Of a DNA stretch of 64,000 nt, positions 23,434-34,077 are shown piece after piece. A program made the translations under genes and the position numbers. The stretch is from positions 1 through 64,000 of the forward strand of contig JALOAG010000003.1 of NCBI GenBank assembly GCA_023228875.1. Reading direction: 5' to 3'. How positions within the stretch are numbered: position 1 is the stretch's first letter; each line of letters starts with the position of its first letter. The notes under the pieces were generated by a model, which saw only the letters and a list, made by a program, of their open reading frames with translations, was not told the DNA's origin and ran no database searches. Source of the DNA: Bacteroidia bacterium. Its GTDB lineage: Bacteria; Bacteroidota; Bacteroidia; NS11-12g; UBA955.

Positions 23434-23910
23434 TTATCTTGAGATATCAATTATTTCAAATTTAACTATTCCGGCCGGTACTGTAATTTCTGCAATATCC
23501 CCTTTGGATTTTCCAATGAGTCCGGCTCCTATCGCTGACTTTGAAGAGATTTTACCTTCTTTCAGATTTGCTTCAGACTCCGAAACAATCGTATAAACCA
23601 TTTCTTTGTTTATCTTTAGATTTTTCACAGTTACCTTACTTAGTAAAGAGACCTTAGAATTGTCAAATTTGGATTCATCAATAATTCTGCTGTATGCAAT
23701 CAGGTTTTCTAATTTGGCAATTTTAGCTTCTAAGAGTCCTTGTGCATCTTTTGCTGCATCATATTCTGCGTTTTCAGACAAATCACCTTTGTCGCGTGCT
23801 TCTGCAATTTGTTTACTAATATTGGGTCGTTCTACTTTCTTGAGTTGCTCCAATTCTTTTCGAAGGTTATCCATACCTTCCTTTGTTACATAATTTAATT
23901 CTGTTGCCAT
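23434..23910 (-). CDS. greA: transcription elongation factor GreA
   Basis: The 158-residue protein has the GreA N-terminal coiled coil (YVTKEGMDNLRKELEQLK through LSENAEYDAAKDAQGLLEAKI, with the acidic tip) and the C-terminal FKBP-like domain ending GDIAEITVPAGIVKFEIIDIS. It rescues backtracked RNA polymerase by stimulating transcript cleavage. I start it at the ATG at 23910 (MATELNYVTKEG); the frame is open 21 codons further, but those codons cover a terminator hairpin. It is followed directly by the HIT gene. Confidence 0.95.
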   Translation of the reverse strand: MATELNYVTKEGMDNLRKELEQLKKVERPNISKQIAEARDKGDLSENAEYDAAKDAQGLLEAKIAKLENLIAYSRIIDESKFDNSKVSLLSKVTVKNLKINKEMVYTIVSESEANLKEGKISSKSAIGAGLIGKSKGDIAEITVPAGIVKFEIIDISR

Positions 23911-23935
23911 GTATTTTGTTTTTTTGCTACTTGTT

Positions 23936-23971
23936 AAAAAAAAACGTTGCACTTGCTCAGGCAAGTGCAAC
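23936..23971 (-). terminator. intrinsic terminator of the PorV/PorQ-type gene
   Basis: GTTGCACTTGC and GCAAGTGCAAC are the arms of a long stem (23946-23971) followed, on the minus strand, by a run of nine T residues. It separates the outer-membrane module from greA. Confidence 0.92.
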
Positions 23972-23998
23972 ATTGAAATCGTAGTTGTATATTAGTTC

Positions 23999-25135
23999 TT
24001 ATTTACTACCTTTTGAATCAATATTAATTCTTAACCCAAAAGAATGAATGCCATTGAATGGGTTAGTGGAACGATATGAATAATCAATTGCAATTGTTGA
24101 TTTGTTTTCTGTATTTCCTTTTGCTGCCAAAGGTATTTCAACACTGGCACCGGCACTAAACCCTGTCAATGCATCATTTCTAGTATCATAATTAAAACCA
24201 CCTTGTTGGAAGTTATACCCTGTTCTAACCATGAAGATTTCTTTGTAAGCATATTCTAATCCAATTGATGTTAAATTGGGAGAGAAGTTATTATAATTAT
24301 AATTAGCTCCAATTGTCAAGCGATTGAAATATACATCTTCATCACGGTCTAACTTAATATCATAACTACCGCCAATGTGAATTAATGCAGGAAATTGTAC
24401 TGCATCAGCACGAGAGAACATTGAACTCTCATATCCTGCACCTTGAATCGTTGATTTTCTTGTAAGTCCATCACCGGAAGGAGTCATGCTGGGACCGATA
24501 TTTCTAAGTGAAATTCCAAATTTAATGTCGTCCTTTTTCAACTTGCTGTTCGGATTAGATGAAGTTGCATATTGAACACCGGCATCAAAACATACACCCA
24601 CCATTTTCACGTCAGGAATCTGTTCTTGAATGAGTCTGGTTACAATACCGCCAGAAATAGCATCAGTAAATTTCTTTCCATAGCCAAATCCTAAATTCAT
24701 GAAAGAAGGCCTGTAAGTACCCAGTCCTCCGTCAGGTTGTTGCACGGTTGTAATTTGAATATTGCCTATTTCATAAGACATTAAACTTATACCAATAACA
24801 TCAGAACCACTTTTACCAATGTTTTGGGTGAAAGCTACATTGTTGATATTGATACCGGTTCCTAATAGCCAAGCAGTACGAGCAAATACAAGCTCTGTTT
24901 GTCTTGTCTTGGCAAGACCTGCCGGATTGAAATAGAATGATTCAGCTCCTCTTACTCCACTCACATTTGCATTTCCCCATCCGGAGCTTCTTGCCCATCC
25001 ATTGATAGTCAATTGAGGCGCACCGGCAGTTCCAAACCTTGCAGGGTCAGATGCATTGCTTGAAGAGATTATGAATAATCCTGTACTCAATACGAGGATA
25101 TTTCTAATCCTATTCTTTATTTCTAATTTTATCAT
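23999..25135 (-). CDS. PorV/PorQ-type outer-membrane beta-barrel protein
   Basis: The 378-residue protein has a signal peptide and then ARFGTAGAPQLTINGWARSSG, GVRGAESFYFNPAGLAKT and TELVFARTAWL, the N-terminal region of the PorV/PorQ family. The rest alternates aromatic and polar residues like a FadL-type 14-strand barrel and ends in a beta-strand. PorV is the shuttle of the type IX secretion system, and paralogues of it are encoded beside secreted substrates. Here it is last in a module with a 1293-residue secreted protein and a TonB receptor. It may be a dedicated paralogue rather than the central PorV. Confidence 0.8.
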   Translation of the reverse strand: MIKLEIKNRIRNILVLSTGLFIISSSNASDPARFGTAGAPQLTINGWARSSGWGNANVSGVRGAESFYFNPAGLAKTRQTELVFARTAWLLGTGININNVAFTQNIGKSGSDVIGISLMSYEIGNIQITTVQQPDGGLGTYRPSFMNLGFGYGKKFTDAISGGIVTRLIQEQIPDVKMVGVCFDAGVQYATSSNPNSKLKKDDIKFGISLRNIGPSMTPSGDGLTRKSTIQGAGYESSMFSRADAVQFPALIHIGGSYDIKLDRDEDVYFNRLTIGANYNYNNFSPNLTSIGLEYAYKEIFMVRTGYNFQQGGFNYDTRNDALTGFSAGASVEIPLAAKGNTENKSTIAIDYSYRSTNPFNGIHSFGLRINIDSKGSK

Positions 25136-25166
25136 TGCAAAAATCTTTTAGCTTAATAATTATAAA

Positions 25167-28100
25167 TTAATATGAATCCAAATCCACCGTACGCATTACA
25201 CCATACCATTTGAGTATTTTTTCTCCTAAATCCTTACCATCAACGTGTATAATATACAGCCCTGTAGTAATAGGTACATTTTGATTGTTCTTCAAATCCC
25301 AATCAAACCAAGTGATATCATCATCCTTTTTCACTCTTCTTACCAATGTGCCGCTTAAAGTATAAATAGAAATTGTACATGTTTTTGGAAGGTTTGTAAT
25401 TTTCACTCTACTATCAATCGGACTTGTTTCATATTCTGAATAAGCATAGTATGGGTTTGGTACTATGTTAATTAAATCCATTGAGTTAATTTTAGCACCA
25501 ACCTGAGTTTCAGGAGCGATATCTTTTGTATTAAATGTATAGATAGGAGGTACATTGTTTAAGTTCGTAGTGTATGGTTTCCTCATACGAATTTTGATGG
25601 TTACCTCAGAAGGTGGAACTCCATTCTTGAATTCAAATCCAGGAGCAACCATGGTAGGCACAACCCACATTATTTGTGATAATACACCTCTCTTGTTTGC
25701 TTCAATCGGAATTGTACCTTCGGTAGGGACCTCCATAATATTTTTATAGAAATTACCTTCGTCATAAATAGGTCCTTTGAAACTTCTATTAGCTTTACCT
25801 GAGTAGCTTCCCATTATATATACATAGTGTTTACCTCCAAATACCGGATCGAGACCATTATTAGCCTGATCAAAGAAATTGGCTGTAGGATTCCAAATCA
25901 TGTCATTACCATTTTGGCCAACCAAATAAGAGTCTTCACCAAATGCTAAATTAAGTCTTTCACCTGTTTCAACATTGATTGCATAGCCGGGGAAATAGCT
26001 TGTACCTCTTTCTCCGGGAATTGGTTTTAAATCTTTGTCTAAGGATGTGCCCCATCGGAGGTTAAATTTAGACATTTTACCAGCATTCAAATCTTTGTTT
26101 TCACCTAATTCAAACACTACACATTTGGTCCATTTAGACTTATCAGGAGTGATAACAAAGTTAATACTTGCAAGCTCTGCCATCGGATTATCCGCAGGTT
26201 GACTGGCGTTCCATGCCATACCAAAAGTTCCATCAACTCTTGAGCATAATGCATAAGGAGCAATTCTACCATCCCATATTTTTTCATAAATTTCATTAGG
26301 GTCCATGAGCTCGCCTTGTGCTCTATTTGCATCGGTCATGCCGTTTGCCGGTACTGATGTAACCCCACCTGAACGAATCCAATTAAACTGAGGATTGCCA
26401 TTTACATCAGGAACTGCAGTTAACCATTGTTTACTCAAATCAGAGTATTCAACCTCATAGCTTAAAAATCCGTTAGTAGGGTCTTCTTTCGGACTGTAAC
26501 CTGGAGATTTAACTTGTTCTACTGTGATAGAAAGTCCCCAATCAGCTAAAGTAGGTCTGTTTACCAATGGTTTTCTTTCTGCATTAGTACCCTCGGCTGT
26601 TTCAAAAGGAAGGGCTAAGGTTGTATCTGAATATACAGTATCTCCGGTAGTTTTGTTTACTAAGAACCAGTAGCTGCTACTGTCTATGTTGTCTTTGTAC
26701 CTTGCGTCTTGGAGTGAAGGAGCAGCAGCATTCGCATTTCCTTTTAAAGGTGTTGAAGGATCTTCGACAAAAACAAGTTCAAATTCTGCATTAGGTACTT
26801 TAAATGGATCTACTACCTTAATTTTAACTGGACCAGCGCCATTTAAGTATGTAACTTCTTGAACAGAATTGTAAGCGAGAATCCTGTCAATGGTTTCTTT
26901 TGTAAATTCTAACCTGTTTCCCCCATTTCCTCTACCTTCAATTCTAGTGATTTTTGGACCGGTTCCGTATTTAGATTTTAATATTGTTCCCTCATTTTTA
27001 GGCTCTGATTTATGAGGTACCCCTGTAACTCTTTTTATAGTTCTGCCTGCTAAGAATTGTAGCGGTTCATTTTTAAGACTGTCATTAGATGGATATGCAT
27101 AGGCATATATCATATAATAATATTTTTTAAAGTTGACCAGAGTCTTATTAGATGTAGTTGCAAAAGCATCTTCTGTAAGACTAAAGGTACTTACTAAGCC
27201 TTCATCTTTTCCATCCACTTTTAATACAGGTATATCTTGTTGAACTACCGGGTCATATTCCATATTAATCATTTGTCCGATACCATCTTTAATGTCACAT
27301 TGGAATACAAGTCTGGCTTTGTCAATATTATTGATATCACCTGTACTTACTGTCCCATCTTTTAATTGATAAACCAAATACCCTTGGAAATTGTATTGGA
27401 TTGAATCTGCATTTTCATTGAGTACAATTTCGCTATAGTTACGTGTTTTATATGTATTTAAGAATTTGAAAACTAATTCATTTTCAAATTCTTGTATTTC
27501 TATGTCCGGTGCATCAGGACCTTGAGTTAATAAGAAATTATTATTAAATAATCTTTGAGCTCCATCAGATGCTCTTTTCAATAAACCAAGTGAACCGGTA
27601 GCGCCTCCACTGGTTGTTCTAGCCCAAACCACACCAACAGTTACATAATTTACGGCTCCGGGATAAAGAGTAAAAGGACCTGATGATTGTAAATATCTTC
27701 TATCACCGGGTGAGTTTCCTGTAGAATGTTCACTCCATATTTGAGAAGGGAAATTTGGATCTGTTTCACCTGGGAACATGTAAGTTGTAGTTTGTGAACC
27801 GGAAGTTCCATTTCCACCAAAGGTCATTGCATTTCCGTTTTTCCACTTAGCCATCAAATAGTTGTAGTAGTGGATTGATTGTTGAGGATTACCATTTACC
27901 GGATCCCAGTCATTGTTATAATATACAAAAGCATATAGTCCTAATTGATTTCCGGCTGAATCTCTGGGTCCTTCAAAAAAGTCAGTACCGACAGAAGGAG
28001 GATTTAATCCATAACCTAATACCCCTTCATCAAAATCATCGCCATTATAGCAGTATCCAAGATCTCGAGGAACATCACAACCAACGTAGTCGTCAAACGC

Positions 28101-29048
28101 AAATCCCAAATCAGCATCAACCCATTGTCCAAAATACGTATTATCCAAAGGCTCATTACCTCTGTTTACAATTTCTGAACGATAGAATGTCATATTATTT
28201 ATTTCATCATTGGTAGCAAATGCAAAAGCAGTTGTTCTGATTTCAATTCCAATTGGCATACCACCGGTTTCTGTATGAACATTGCCTCTATCATTATAGA
28301 CAAACCAAAGCATCATATCGGGTTGGTCTTGAGGTCTGTTTGAGGCTACAGGTCTCAATGGATCGAGTACAGGGTATTCTCCGTTAAATGGTTCATATAT
28401 TCCGGGTGCTCCGAACCCTGGCTTTTCAAAATATGGAGCCAAATAGTCAGGTTCACCGGGATTGTAACGCTGAGGTCTATTTGAACCGGAGGGCCATTCC
28501 AATAAATTAGGGCTGATATCAGTCCAACCTGATTCTTCAGCTTGAATGAGTTCATCGCGTGTAACTTTCCACACTTTATCATAAGCAAGACACTGATCTG
28601 CTTCTGTTGAAGCCAAAGCTGTATCAAGAGGTCCGGGCCAAAAGTCAGAACCATTTTGACGATAAGTCATTGCTGCCATCCTAAGATTTCCATCGCCTCT
28701 ACCGATACCACCTATCCAGAGTGCACCTGCAAAAAGAGAGTGTCTTCTAATGGAGTTTGCATCTGTAACCTTTGGAATTTCATATTTAGGAAATGACAAG
28801 TCCCACCACATATCACCTCCGTTAAGAATTTTGGTTCTTACGTTATTTATATCAAGGTCGGCACTCTGACTTGATGCTTTACAATCATTTGCAAAACGTC
28901 TAAAGTTGTTACTGGGTAAATCGCTGGGATTAGTCTGCTTGCGTTGAGGATTTTTAGAAAATCCCTGAATCTCTCTCGCTGATATATCTTGTACACATAG
29001 TGCAGTAACGAGAGTTAAACAGAATATAATTTTGTTCATTGCTTTCAT
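25167..29048 (-). CDS. large secreted protein with T9SS-type C-terminal domain
   Basis: The 1293-residue protein has a signal peptide ending in ISA. Its body contains many FVYNDRGNVH, GVVWARTT and TRIEGRGNGGNRLEF-like segments but no enzyme motif that I recognise. The C-terminus IVPNPYYAYSEYE, VKITNLPKTCTISIYTLSG and GLYIIHVDGKDLGEKILKW has the pattern of a FlgD/T9SS type A sorting domain, with a short extra tail. It sits 31 bp upstream of the PorV/PorQ-type gene and 19 bp downstream of the TonB receptor, so the three are probably co-transcribed and act together at the outer membrane. Its exact role is unknown. Confidence 0.75.
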   Translation of the reverse strand: MKAMNKIIFCLTLVTALCVQDISAREIQGFSKNPQRKQTNPSDLPSNNFRRFANDCKASSQSADLDINNVRTKILNGGDMWWDLSFPKYEIPKVTDANSIRRHSLFAGALWIGGIGRGDGNLRMAAMTYRQNGSDFWPGPLDTALASTEADQCLAYDKVWKVTRDELIQAEESGWTDISPNLLEWPSGSNRPQRYNPGEPDYLAPYFEKPGFGAPGIYEPFNGEYPVLDPLRPVASNRPQDQPDMMLWFVYNDRGNVHTETGGMPIGIEIRTTAFAFATNDEINNMTFYRSEIVNRGNEPLDNTYFGQWVDADLGFAFDDYVGCDVPRDLGYCYNGDDFDEGVLGYGLNPPSVGTDFFEGPRDSAGNQLGLYAFVYYNNDWDPVNGNPQQSIHYYNYLMAKWKNGNAMTFGGNGTSGSQTTTYMFPGETDPNFPSQIWSEHSTGNSPGDRRYLQSSGPFTLYPGAVNYVTVGVVWARTTSGGATGSLGLLKRASDGAQRLFNNNFLLTQGPDAPDIEIQEFENELVFKFLNTYKTRNYSEIVLNENADSIQYNFQGYLVYQLKDGTVSTGDINNIDKARLVFQCDIKDGIGQMINMEYDPVVQQDIPVLKVDGKDEGLVSTFSLTEDAFATTSNKTLVNFKKYYYMIYAYAYPSNDSLKNEPLQFLAGRTIKRVTGVPHKSEPKNEGTILKSKYGTGPKITRIEGRGNGGNRLEFTKETIDRILAYNSVQEVTYLNGAGPVKIKVVDPFKVPNAEFELVFVEDPSTPLKGNANAAAPSLQDARYKDNIDSSSYWFLVNKTTGDTVYSDTTLALPFETAEGTNAERKPLVNRPTLADWGLSITVEQVKSPGYSPKEDPTNGFLSYEVEYSDLSKQWLTAVPDVNGNPQFNWIRSGGVTSVPANGMTDANRAQGELMDPNEIYEKIWDGRIAPYALCSRVDGTFGMAWNASQPADNPMAELASINFVITPDKSKWTKCVVFELGENKDLNAGKMSKFNLRWGTSLDKDLKPIPGERGTSYFPGYAINVETGERLNLAFGEDSYLVGQNGNDMIWNPTANFFDQANNGLDPVFGGKHYVYIMGSYSGKANRSFKGPIYDEGNFYKNIMEVPTEGTIPIEANKRGVLSQIMWVVPTMVAPGFEFKNGVPPSEVTIKIRMRKPYTTNLNNVPPIYTFNTKDIAPETQVGAKINSMDLINIVPNPYYAYSEYETSPIDSRVKITNLPKTCTISIYTLSGTLVRRVKKDDDITWFDWDLKNNQNVPITTGLYIIHVDGKDLGEKILKWYGVMRTVDLDSY

Positions 29049-29067
29049 GTCTTTTTCTTTTTCTTAA

Positions 29068-32000
29068 TTAAAAATTAAATCTAACACCTAATCTTGAGAA
29101 GCGAGGAGCAAGGAAATTGCCCGGGCTAGTTGTCAAAATTCTATATAAATCGTAATAAGATTGAGCATTTAATTGCTCAGAAACAGCTTGTTGTCCACGA
29201 GGGGAGTTCAAAAATCCGTCATCTGTTGGGGAGCCTGTATATGGATACACACCAGAGATCCTTTCAAAATTAAACACATTGGTTACCCAAAGGAAAGCAG
29301 TTGCGGTAACAGGCTTTCTGTCTTTTCCATCACGTGTCTTTCCTCTGTTTATAATAAAGTCCTTTTGGATATTAATATCTGCATTAAACTGCCATGGTAA
29401 ACGAGAACCAAAAGGTGTACCTTTAAGATTGGCTCTATCTGCAGAACCAATTTGTGTAGGGACATTTGTTTGAGAGTAAGGTAGTCCTGAGTTAGCTGAA
29501 ATGATAAAGTTAGCATTTACATCACGGAACACTTTCTCTCCCCAATTACCCCATGTTGGTCCTTGATATTTGTAGCTTCCTTGATTTCTTCCAAAGTTAT
29601 AGTTAAATACTAAACGGATTTGATGACGAATGTCTAAATCACCTAATGGGAACAGTGTTCTAAGATTTGGTTGACCGGATGCTATCAATGCACTGGCAGC
29701 ATTAGGGTTAGAACCGGTTCCATCTGCAAATTGAAGGTTGTAGTTTGCTCTAAAAGATAAATGATCTCCATCTATTTGGTATTCTGTAGAGAAACCTTTT
29801 ACAGTACTAAAGTCAATATTTTGGTAACTGATATAGTTTACAGGGTAAGCTTGGTTATATTGGAATAACTGAATATCATTCTTAATTTCTGCATAATATG
29901 AACCTAACTCAAGAGATGAATTTTCACCTAACATCTGCTTAAATCCAATTTGATATTCTGTTTTAATACGAGGCTTCAAATTAGGGTTAGCCAAAGCTCC
30001 TGAGTTACGAGAATCTAAGAAGTAGTAGTTGTCAATTGTAGAAAATGCATAACCGGCAATTGGTTTTTGAGCCAAAACGTCAAAACTAGCATAGAAGTTT
30101 GCATCTTCCCTTATTGGGAATGAGAATAAAATACGGGGTAATACATTGATTTTTGGAGCAAAATCTCTGAATGAATTTCCGGTTAATTTTTGATTTGATG
30201 GGTCAACTAAATACGGTGCAATTCTTCCTGAATTAGTTTGGTTTGCAATAATCTCAGGATTGTTGACTTCGTTACCGGCAGCATCATACCATTGATCTCC
30301 ATCTCTGTAGCCTAAGATACGGGTTGGATTTTTTACGTCATTGACATACACTTTGTAATCTTGTCCCATATTGGAAGGGTGATTGATTTGTATCCCATTT
30401 ATTTCACTTACTTCACCTAATGTTTTAATTGGATATAATGAATAAGGGTCTTTGAGTACAAGCTGATTTGCGTCATAACGTTCTAATCTTAATCCAAGTC
30501 TGAAGATGATGTCTTTGTAAGCAAATTTATCTTGTATCCAAGCTGCTTGGTAGGTTGGTTGAAAAGCACCAATAAGTCTTCTTTGGGGATCGTTGGTAAA
30601 TGCCTCAACGCTTGGCTTTCCTCTTATTATTCTTCCTAAGTGGTCATATCCGTAGTAACTAACATAACTGCTACCGTTATTAAGCAGTTCGTTTGCGCTA
30701 AACATAGTTACATCAAAGTCGTCCGGTGTAAATGAGTTAATTTCAATAAAGCTTCTGTCTGTATAAAAATTACCATTTACATCTCTAATTCCTTCCTTGA
30801 TTATTTTGTTACGGAAATTCTTGTCAAAATTGGTTTGTTGATCGGTGTTAATGAATCTTTGATATTTAACTGTATCTGTAAAAACGCCATTAGCATCATA
30901 GGTTAAATAAGGATTGGCTTTGTCCAGTTCTTTCAAGTGTGTATTCATTAATTGAGGCATTAATGTCCATAGACCAGAAGCCCCGATACCATATCCTCTG
31001 TTTACAGTTTTTTCATACATAAACCCGAATTGCAAATCATGTGGAGGTTTATATGATCCGGTTTGTTTGTTACTTTTTACTTGGGTTTCAAACATTGCAA
31101 ATGCAGTATATCTTTCTGCTTGTCCTTTACTCCAGTTTGCAGTAATAAAACCTGGTGTTGACCAAATTGAATAAAGGTTAGGAGGGTTGTAACCGTTCAG
31201 TAGCCCTTGTAATTGTAGAACTTGAAATTCATTCTGAATTGTGATACCACGTTCTCCATAATAGTTATAGAGATTTGTTGTATAATTGGCTCTGAGAGGA
31301 TTCATGTTTTTGCCCCTGTCTCCGGGTATAAATTTATCTGCTCTGGTAAATTTATAGGCAGTATCTAAGAATCCTATTTGCTCATAATAATTGCTTAAAT
31401 AAACGGTGTCTCCATTTTGGTCAACATACATTTTTGGTGCATCGCCACTTCTATATGCATAATTAGCAGTTTGGTAACGTTCAAACTTGCCAATATATCC
31501 GTAGTCAAAAATCCTATCTCCATGAACAGGGTCATAAGTTCTGCTTAATGTATTTTGATAATCAACCCTAATAGTGTAATAAGTGTTGTTAAAAGTAGTT
31601 TTACCAGCTCTTGCTCTTGAGGTGTCGGAAGGAATTCTGTGTGTATATCTCAAATATGAACGAATAGTAACATTGTTGCTAATAGCGTTCAACTTATAGT
31701 TCATTATATTATTACTCACAGCCGGACCTCCGGAATATTGTAAACTTGTGAAAAAGCTTAAGTCAATGTTTTTGTTTGGGTTAAAATCTATTTTGCCTTG
31801 GAAGTTAGCATCTGTGCTTGCACTATTGGGTCGCACTCTCACATTTTCCATATCAGCCATAGTAAGATAATTTCCCGCATGTACAAAAGCACCGTCAGCA
31901 TTTGTAATTAAAGGATTTTGTTCAAGCTCTGATAGTTTTGTGTCATTGACTTTATAAACGCCAATATAAGAAGGGCTCGGGTCTCTTGTATAAGTCAAAT

Positions 32001-32922
32001 TACCCGCTACCATATAACCTAAAACAACACGTTCTTTTGAGCCTTGACCTTTATTGCGAATATATAAAGGACCTTGTGCAAAGCCTTCCATCTGAGTCCA
32101 GTCAAATCGGTTAGCGCGTTTAAAACGATTGTCATTGTCGAATTTATTTCCTGTTAATTTGAAAAATTCAGTAGGGGTAGAACTTGTTAATTCAAATGAA
32201 CCTTTATGAAATCTGGAAGCACCTTTAGTTGTAATAGAAATTGCACCTCCGGTAAAATCTCCGAACTGTGCAGGAATACCGTTTTGATAAATTGTGATTT
32301 GGCTTTGAGAAGCTTGTGTTTGACCAAATGCACCGATTGCACGTACACCGTCAATAAAGTATGCTGTTGCGTCCACCCTGGACCCCCTGAAACTAACGCC
32401 ACTTCGGGTTACGTTCACACCGGCTGTAAGTCCTGCAATATTTGCAACACTTCTTGTTGGAAGACGTTTAATGTCTTTATCCGTGAATGTTTTCTTTTGG
32501 TCGTCTGCTTCAATGAGTTTTCTGCCTTTTAATCCAGAAACGCCAATCGTATTCAACACTTTGCCCCCGTCTCCGGAGCCTCCGCCTTTTGACATCTTAA
32601 TATCCCTAAAAATATAGGAGTCAGATGTAATTGTAACTTGGGTTACCGCAGTGTCATACCCAATATAAGTAACAATTACAGTATAATCACCCGGATTCAG
32701 TGTAGTAAAAGTAAAGTTGCCATCAAAATCTGAGTAGGTACCATCAATAAAGATACCATTTTGTTCTAATCGAACTGTTGCATAGTCAAGTATTTTGCCT
32801 GTTAATGCATCTTTAACAGTACCGCGTAACTGACCGTAATTTGTCTGTGCTTGAACATATCCTGCCATTACAATGAATAGTAATAGCATCGAGGTTCGTA
32901 AGTTGGTATAAATCAGTCTCAT
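29068..32922 (-). CDS. TonB-dependent receptor with carboxypeptidase-like domain
   Basis: The 1284-residue protein starts with a signal peptide ending VQA. A CarboxypepD_reg-like repeat follows (GQLRGTVKDALTGKILDYATV, DGNFTFTTLNPGDYTVIVTYIGY). The plug domain begins with FTDKDIKRLPTRSVANIAGLTAGV and contains YFIDGVRAIG and GDFTGGAISITTKG. The rest is a long 22-strand-type barrel with TonB-receptor aromatic strands and ends in SRLGVRFNF. It takes up or exports large ligands using TonB energy. It leads the three-gene module with the secreted protein and the PorV/PorQ-type barrel. Confidence 0.92.
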   Translation of the reverse strand: MRLIYTNLRTSMLLLFIVMAGYVQAQTNYGQLRGTVKDALTGKILDYATVRLEQNGIFIDGTYSDFDGNFTFTTLNPGDYTVIVTYIGYDTAVTQVTITSDSYIFRDIKMSKGGGSGDGGKVLNTIGVSGLKGRKLIEADDQKKTFTDKDIKRLPTRSVANIAGLTAGVNVTRSGVSFRGSRVDATAYFIDGVRAIGAFGQTQASQSQITIYQNGIPAQFGDFTGGAISITTKGASRFHKGSFELTSSTPTEFFKLTGNKFDNDNRFKRANRFDWTQMEGFAQGPLYIRNKGQGSKERVVLGYMVAGNLTYTRDPSPSYIGVYKVNDTKLSELEQNPLITNADGAFVHAGNYLTMADMENVRVRPNSASTDANFQGKIDFNPNKNIDLSFFTSLQYSGGPAVSNNIMNYKLNAISNNVTIRSYLRYTHRIPSDTSRARAGKTTFNNTYYTIRVDYQNTLSRTYDPVHGDRIFDYGYIGKFERYQTANYAYRSGDAPKMYVDQNGDTVYLSNYYEQIGFLDTAYKFTRADKFIPGDRGKNMNPLRANYTTNLYNYYGERGITIQNEFQVLQLQGLLNGYNPPNLYSIWSTPGFITANWSKGQAERYTAFAMFETQVKSNKQTGSYKPPHDLQFGFMYEKTVNRGYGIGASGLWTLMPQLMNTHLKELDKANPYLTYDANGVFTDTVKYQRFINTDQQTNFDKNFRNKIIKEGIRDVNGNFYTDRSFIEINSFTPDDFDVTMFSANELLNNGSSYVSYYGYDHLGRIIRGKPSVEAFTNDPQRRLIGAFQPTYQAAWIQDKFAYKDIIFRLGLRLERYDANQLVLKDPYSLYPIKTLGEVSEINGIQINHPSNMGQDYKVYVNDVKNPTRILGYRDGDQWYDAAGNEVNNPEIIANQTNSGRIAPYLVDPSNQKLTGNSFRDFAPKINVLPRILFSFPIREDANFYASFDVLAQKPIAGYAFSTIDNYYFLDSRNSGALANPNLKPRIKTEYQIGFKQMLGENSSLELGSYYAEIKNDIQLFQYNQAYPVNYISYQNIDFSTVKGFSTEYQIDGDHLSFRANYNLQFADGTGSNPNAASALIASGQPNLRTLFPLGDLDIRHQIRLVFNYNFGRNQGSYKYQGPTWGNWGEKVFRDVNANFIISANSGLPYSQTNVPTQIGSADRANLKGTPFGSRLPWQFNADINIQKDFIINRGKTRDGKDRKPVTATAFLWVTNVFNFERISGVYPYTGSPTDDGFLNSPRGQQAVSEQLNAQSYYDLYRILTTSPGNFLAPRFSRLGVRFNF

Positions 32923-33033
32923 AAGTGTATTTTTTCAGTTGTATTAACTAGTATTTTATTTCCAATTTAGGTTCGTTTTTGGGTGGTGCAATTTCAGTAA
33001 ATATTTAATAACAGACAACCCATTATCTGTTTT

Positions 33034-34002
33034 TTATTTTTTAATTGCATCAAGGCTAATTTCTTGTTCTATTTTTTCAATGAGCGTTTCTGAAATTTTT
33101 CTATAGGATTCTCTTGTCCATCCTGCAATATGAGGTGTTATGATTACATTTTGCATGGAAAGTAATCGAGTATAGGTGTTGCTTTCTATGATACTCCATT
33201 TCTTAAGTCTTTCATTTTCTATTACATCTGCACCAAAAAATGATATTTGCCCTAATTCCAATGCTTGCAGAACATCTTTGGACACAACTACTTTGCCTCT
33301 TGAAGCGTTAATTAATCCAATTGGTTTTTTAAATTGGCTTATAAATGCTTGGTTTACCATGCCTTTTGTCTCTTTGGTAAGAGGCACATGTAACGATAGA
33401 TAATCCGCTTCTGCAAAAATCTGCTCTAATGTAGATTCAATAGCAAAGGGAGATTTAATTTGCTTGTATTTATCATAAGCAAGTACCTTCATGTCAAATC
33501 CTGATAGTCGCTTTGCAAGTATTTCTCCAATATTGCCAAAGCCTATAATCCCCATAACTTTTTCACTTATTTCTATACCTCGGTTTGCTTCTCTGTCCCA
33601 ATGCAATTTTTTAATGCTGTTACAAGCATGAGCAATATTGTTAGTTAGGTTCAGCAATAAACCAATGGTGTGTTCAGCCACTGCATTTCTATTGCCTTCG
33701 GGTGCATTTATGATTAGAATTTTTCTCTTTATTGTTTGTTCTTCATCAATGCTGTCAATACCGGAGCCGCCTTTTGCAATCCATTTCAGTTGTTTAGCCT
33801 TTTCAAAGAACGTAACATCACACTCTATTTTGCTTCTTACAATCAGTCCTGTGTAGTTTTCTATAATATCCAGAATCCTTTCCTTGGTTATTTCGGGATT
33901 GTAATGAAAGTTGAAATTTAACCTTGACAAGCCCGCTAATAATGCCGGATGAAAGTCATCAACTATCAGAACTTCATCTCGCTTCTTCTCGTTTCTCATC
34001 AC
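33034..34002 (-). CDS. D-2-hydroxyacid dehydrogenase (SerA-like)
   Basis: The 322-residue protein has the family signatures NAPEGNRNAVAEHTIGLLL, GIIGFGNIGEILAKRL (intact GxGxxG loop), LSLHVPLTKETKGMV, NASRGKVV with the conserved Arg, and TPHIAGWT with the catalytic His. It lacks the ACT domain of long SerA proteins. Phosphoglycerate, hydroxypyruvate or lactate-type substrates are possible. It lies 75 bp downstream of murI and may be co-transcribed with it. Confidence 0.88.
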   Translation of the reverse strand: MMRNEKKRDEVLIVDDFHPALLAGLSRLNFNFHYNPEITKERILDIIENYTGLIVRSKIECDVTFFEKAKQLKWIAKGGSGIDSIDEEQTIKRKILIINAPEGNRNAVAEHTIGLLLNLTNNIAHACNSIKKLHWDREANRGIEISEKVMGIIGFGNIGEILAKRLSGFDMKVLAYDKYKQIKSPFAIESTLEQIFAEADYLSLHVPLTKETKGMVNQAFISQFKKPIGLINASRGKVVVSKDVLQALELGQISFFGADVIENERLKKWSIIESNTYTRLLSMQNVIITPHIAGWTRESYRKISETLIEKIEQEISLDAIKK

Positions 34003-34077
34003 AAAGGTATAATAGGTGCCTGCAATATTAAGGCTTAAATTTAAGAATGGCAGTAATTGTTATAGGAGTGGTGCAAA

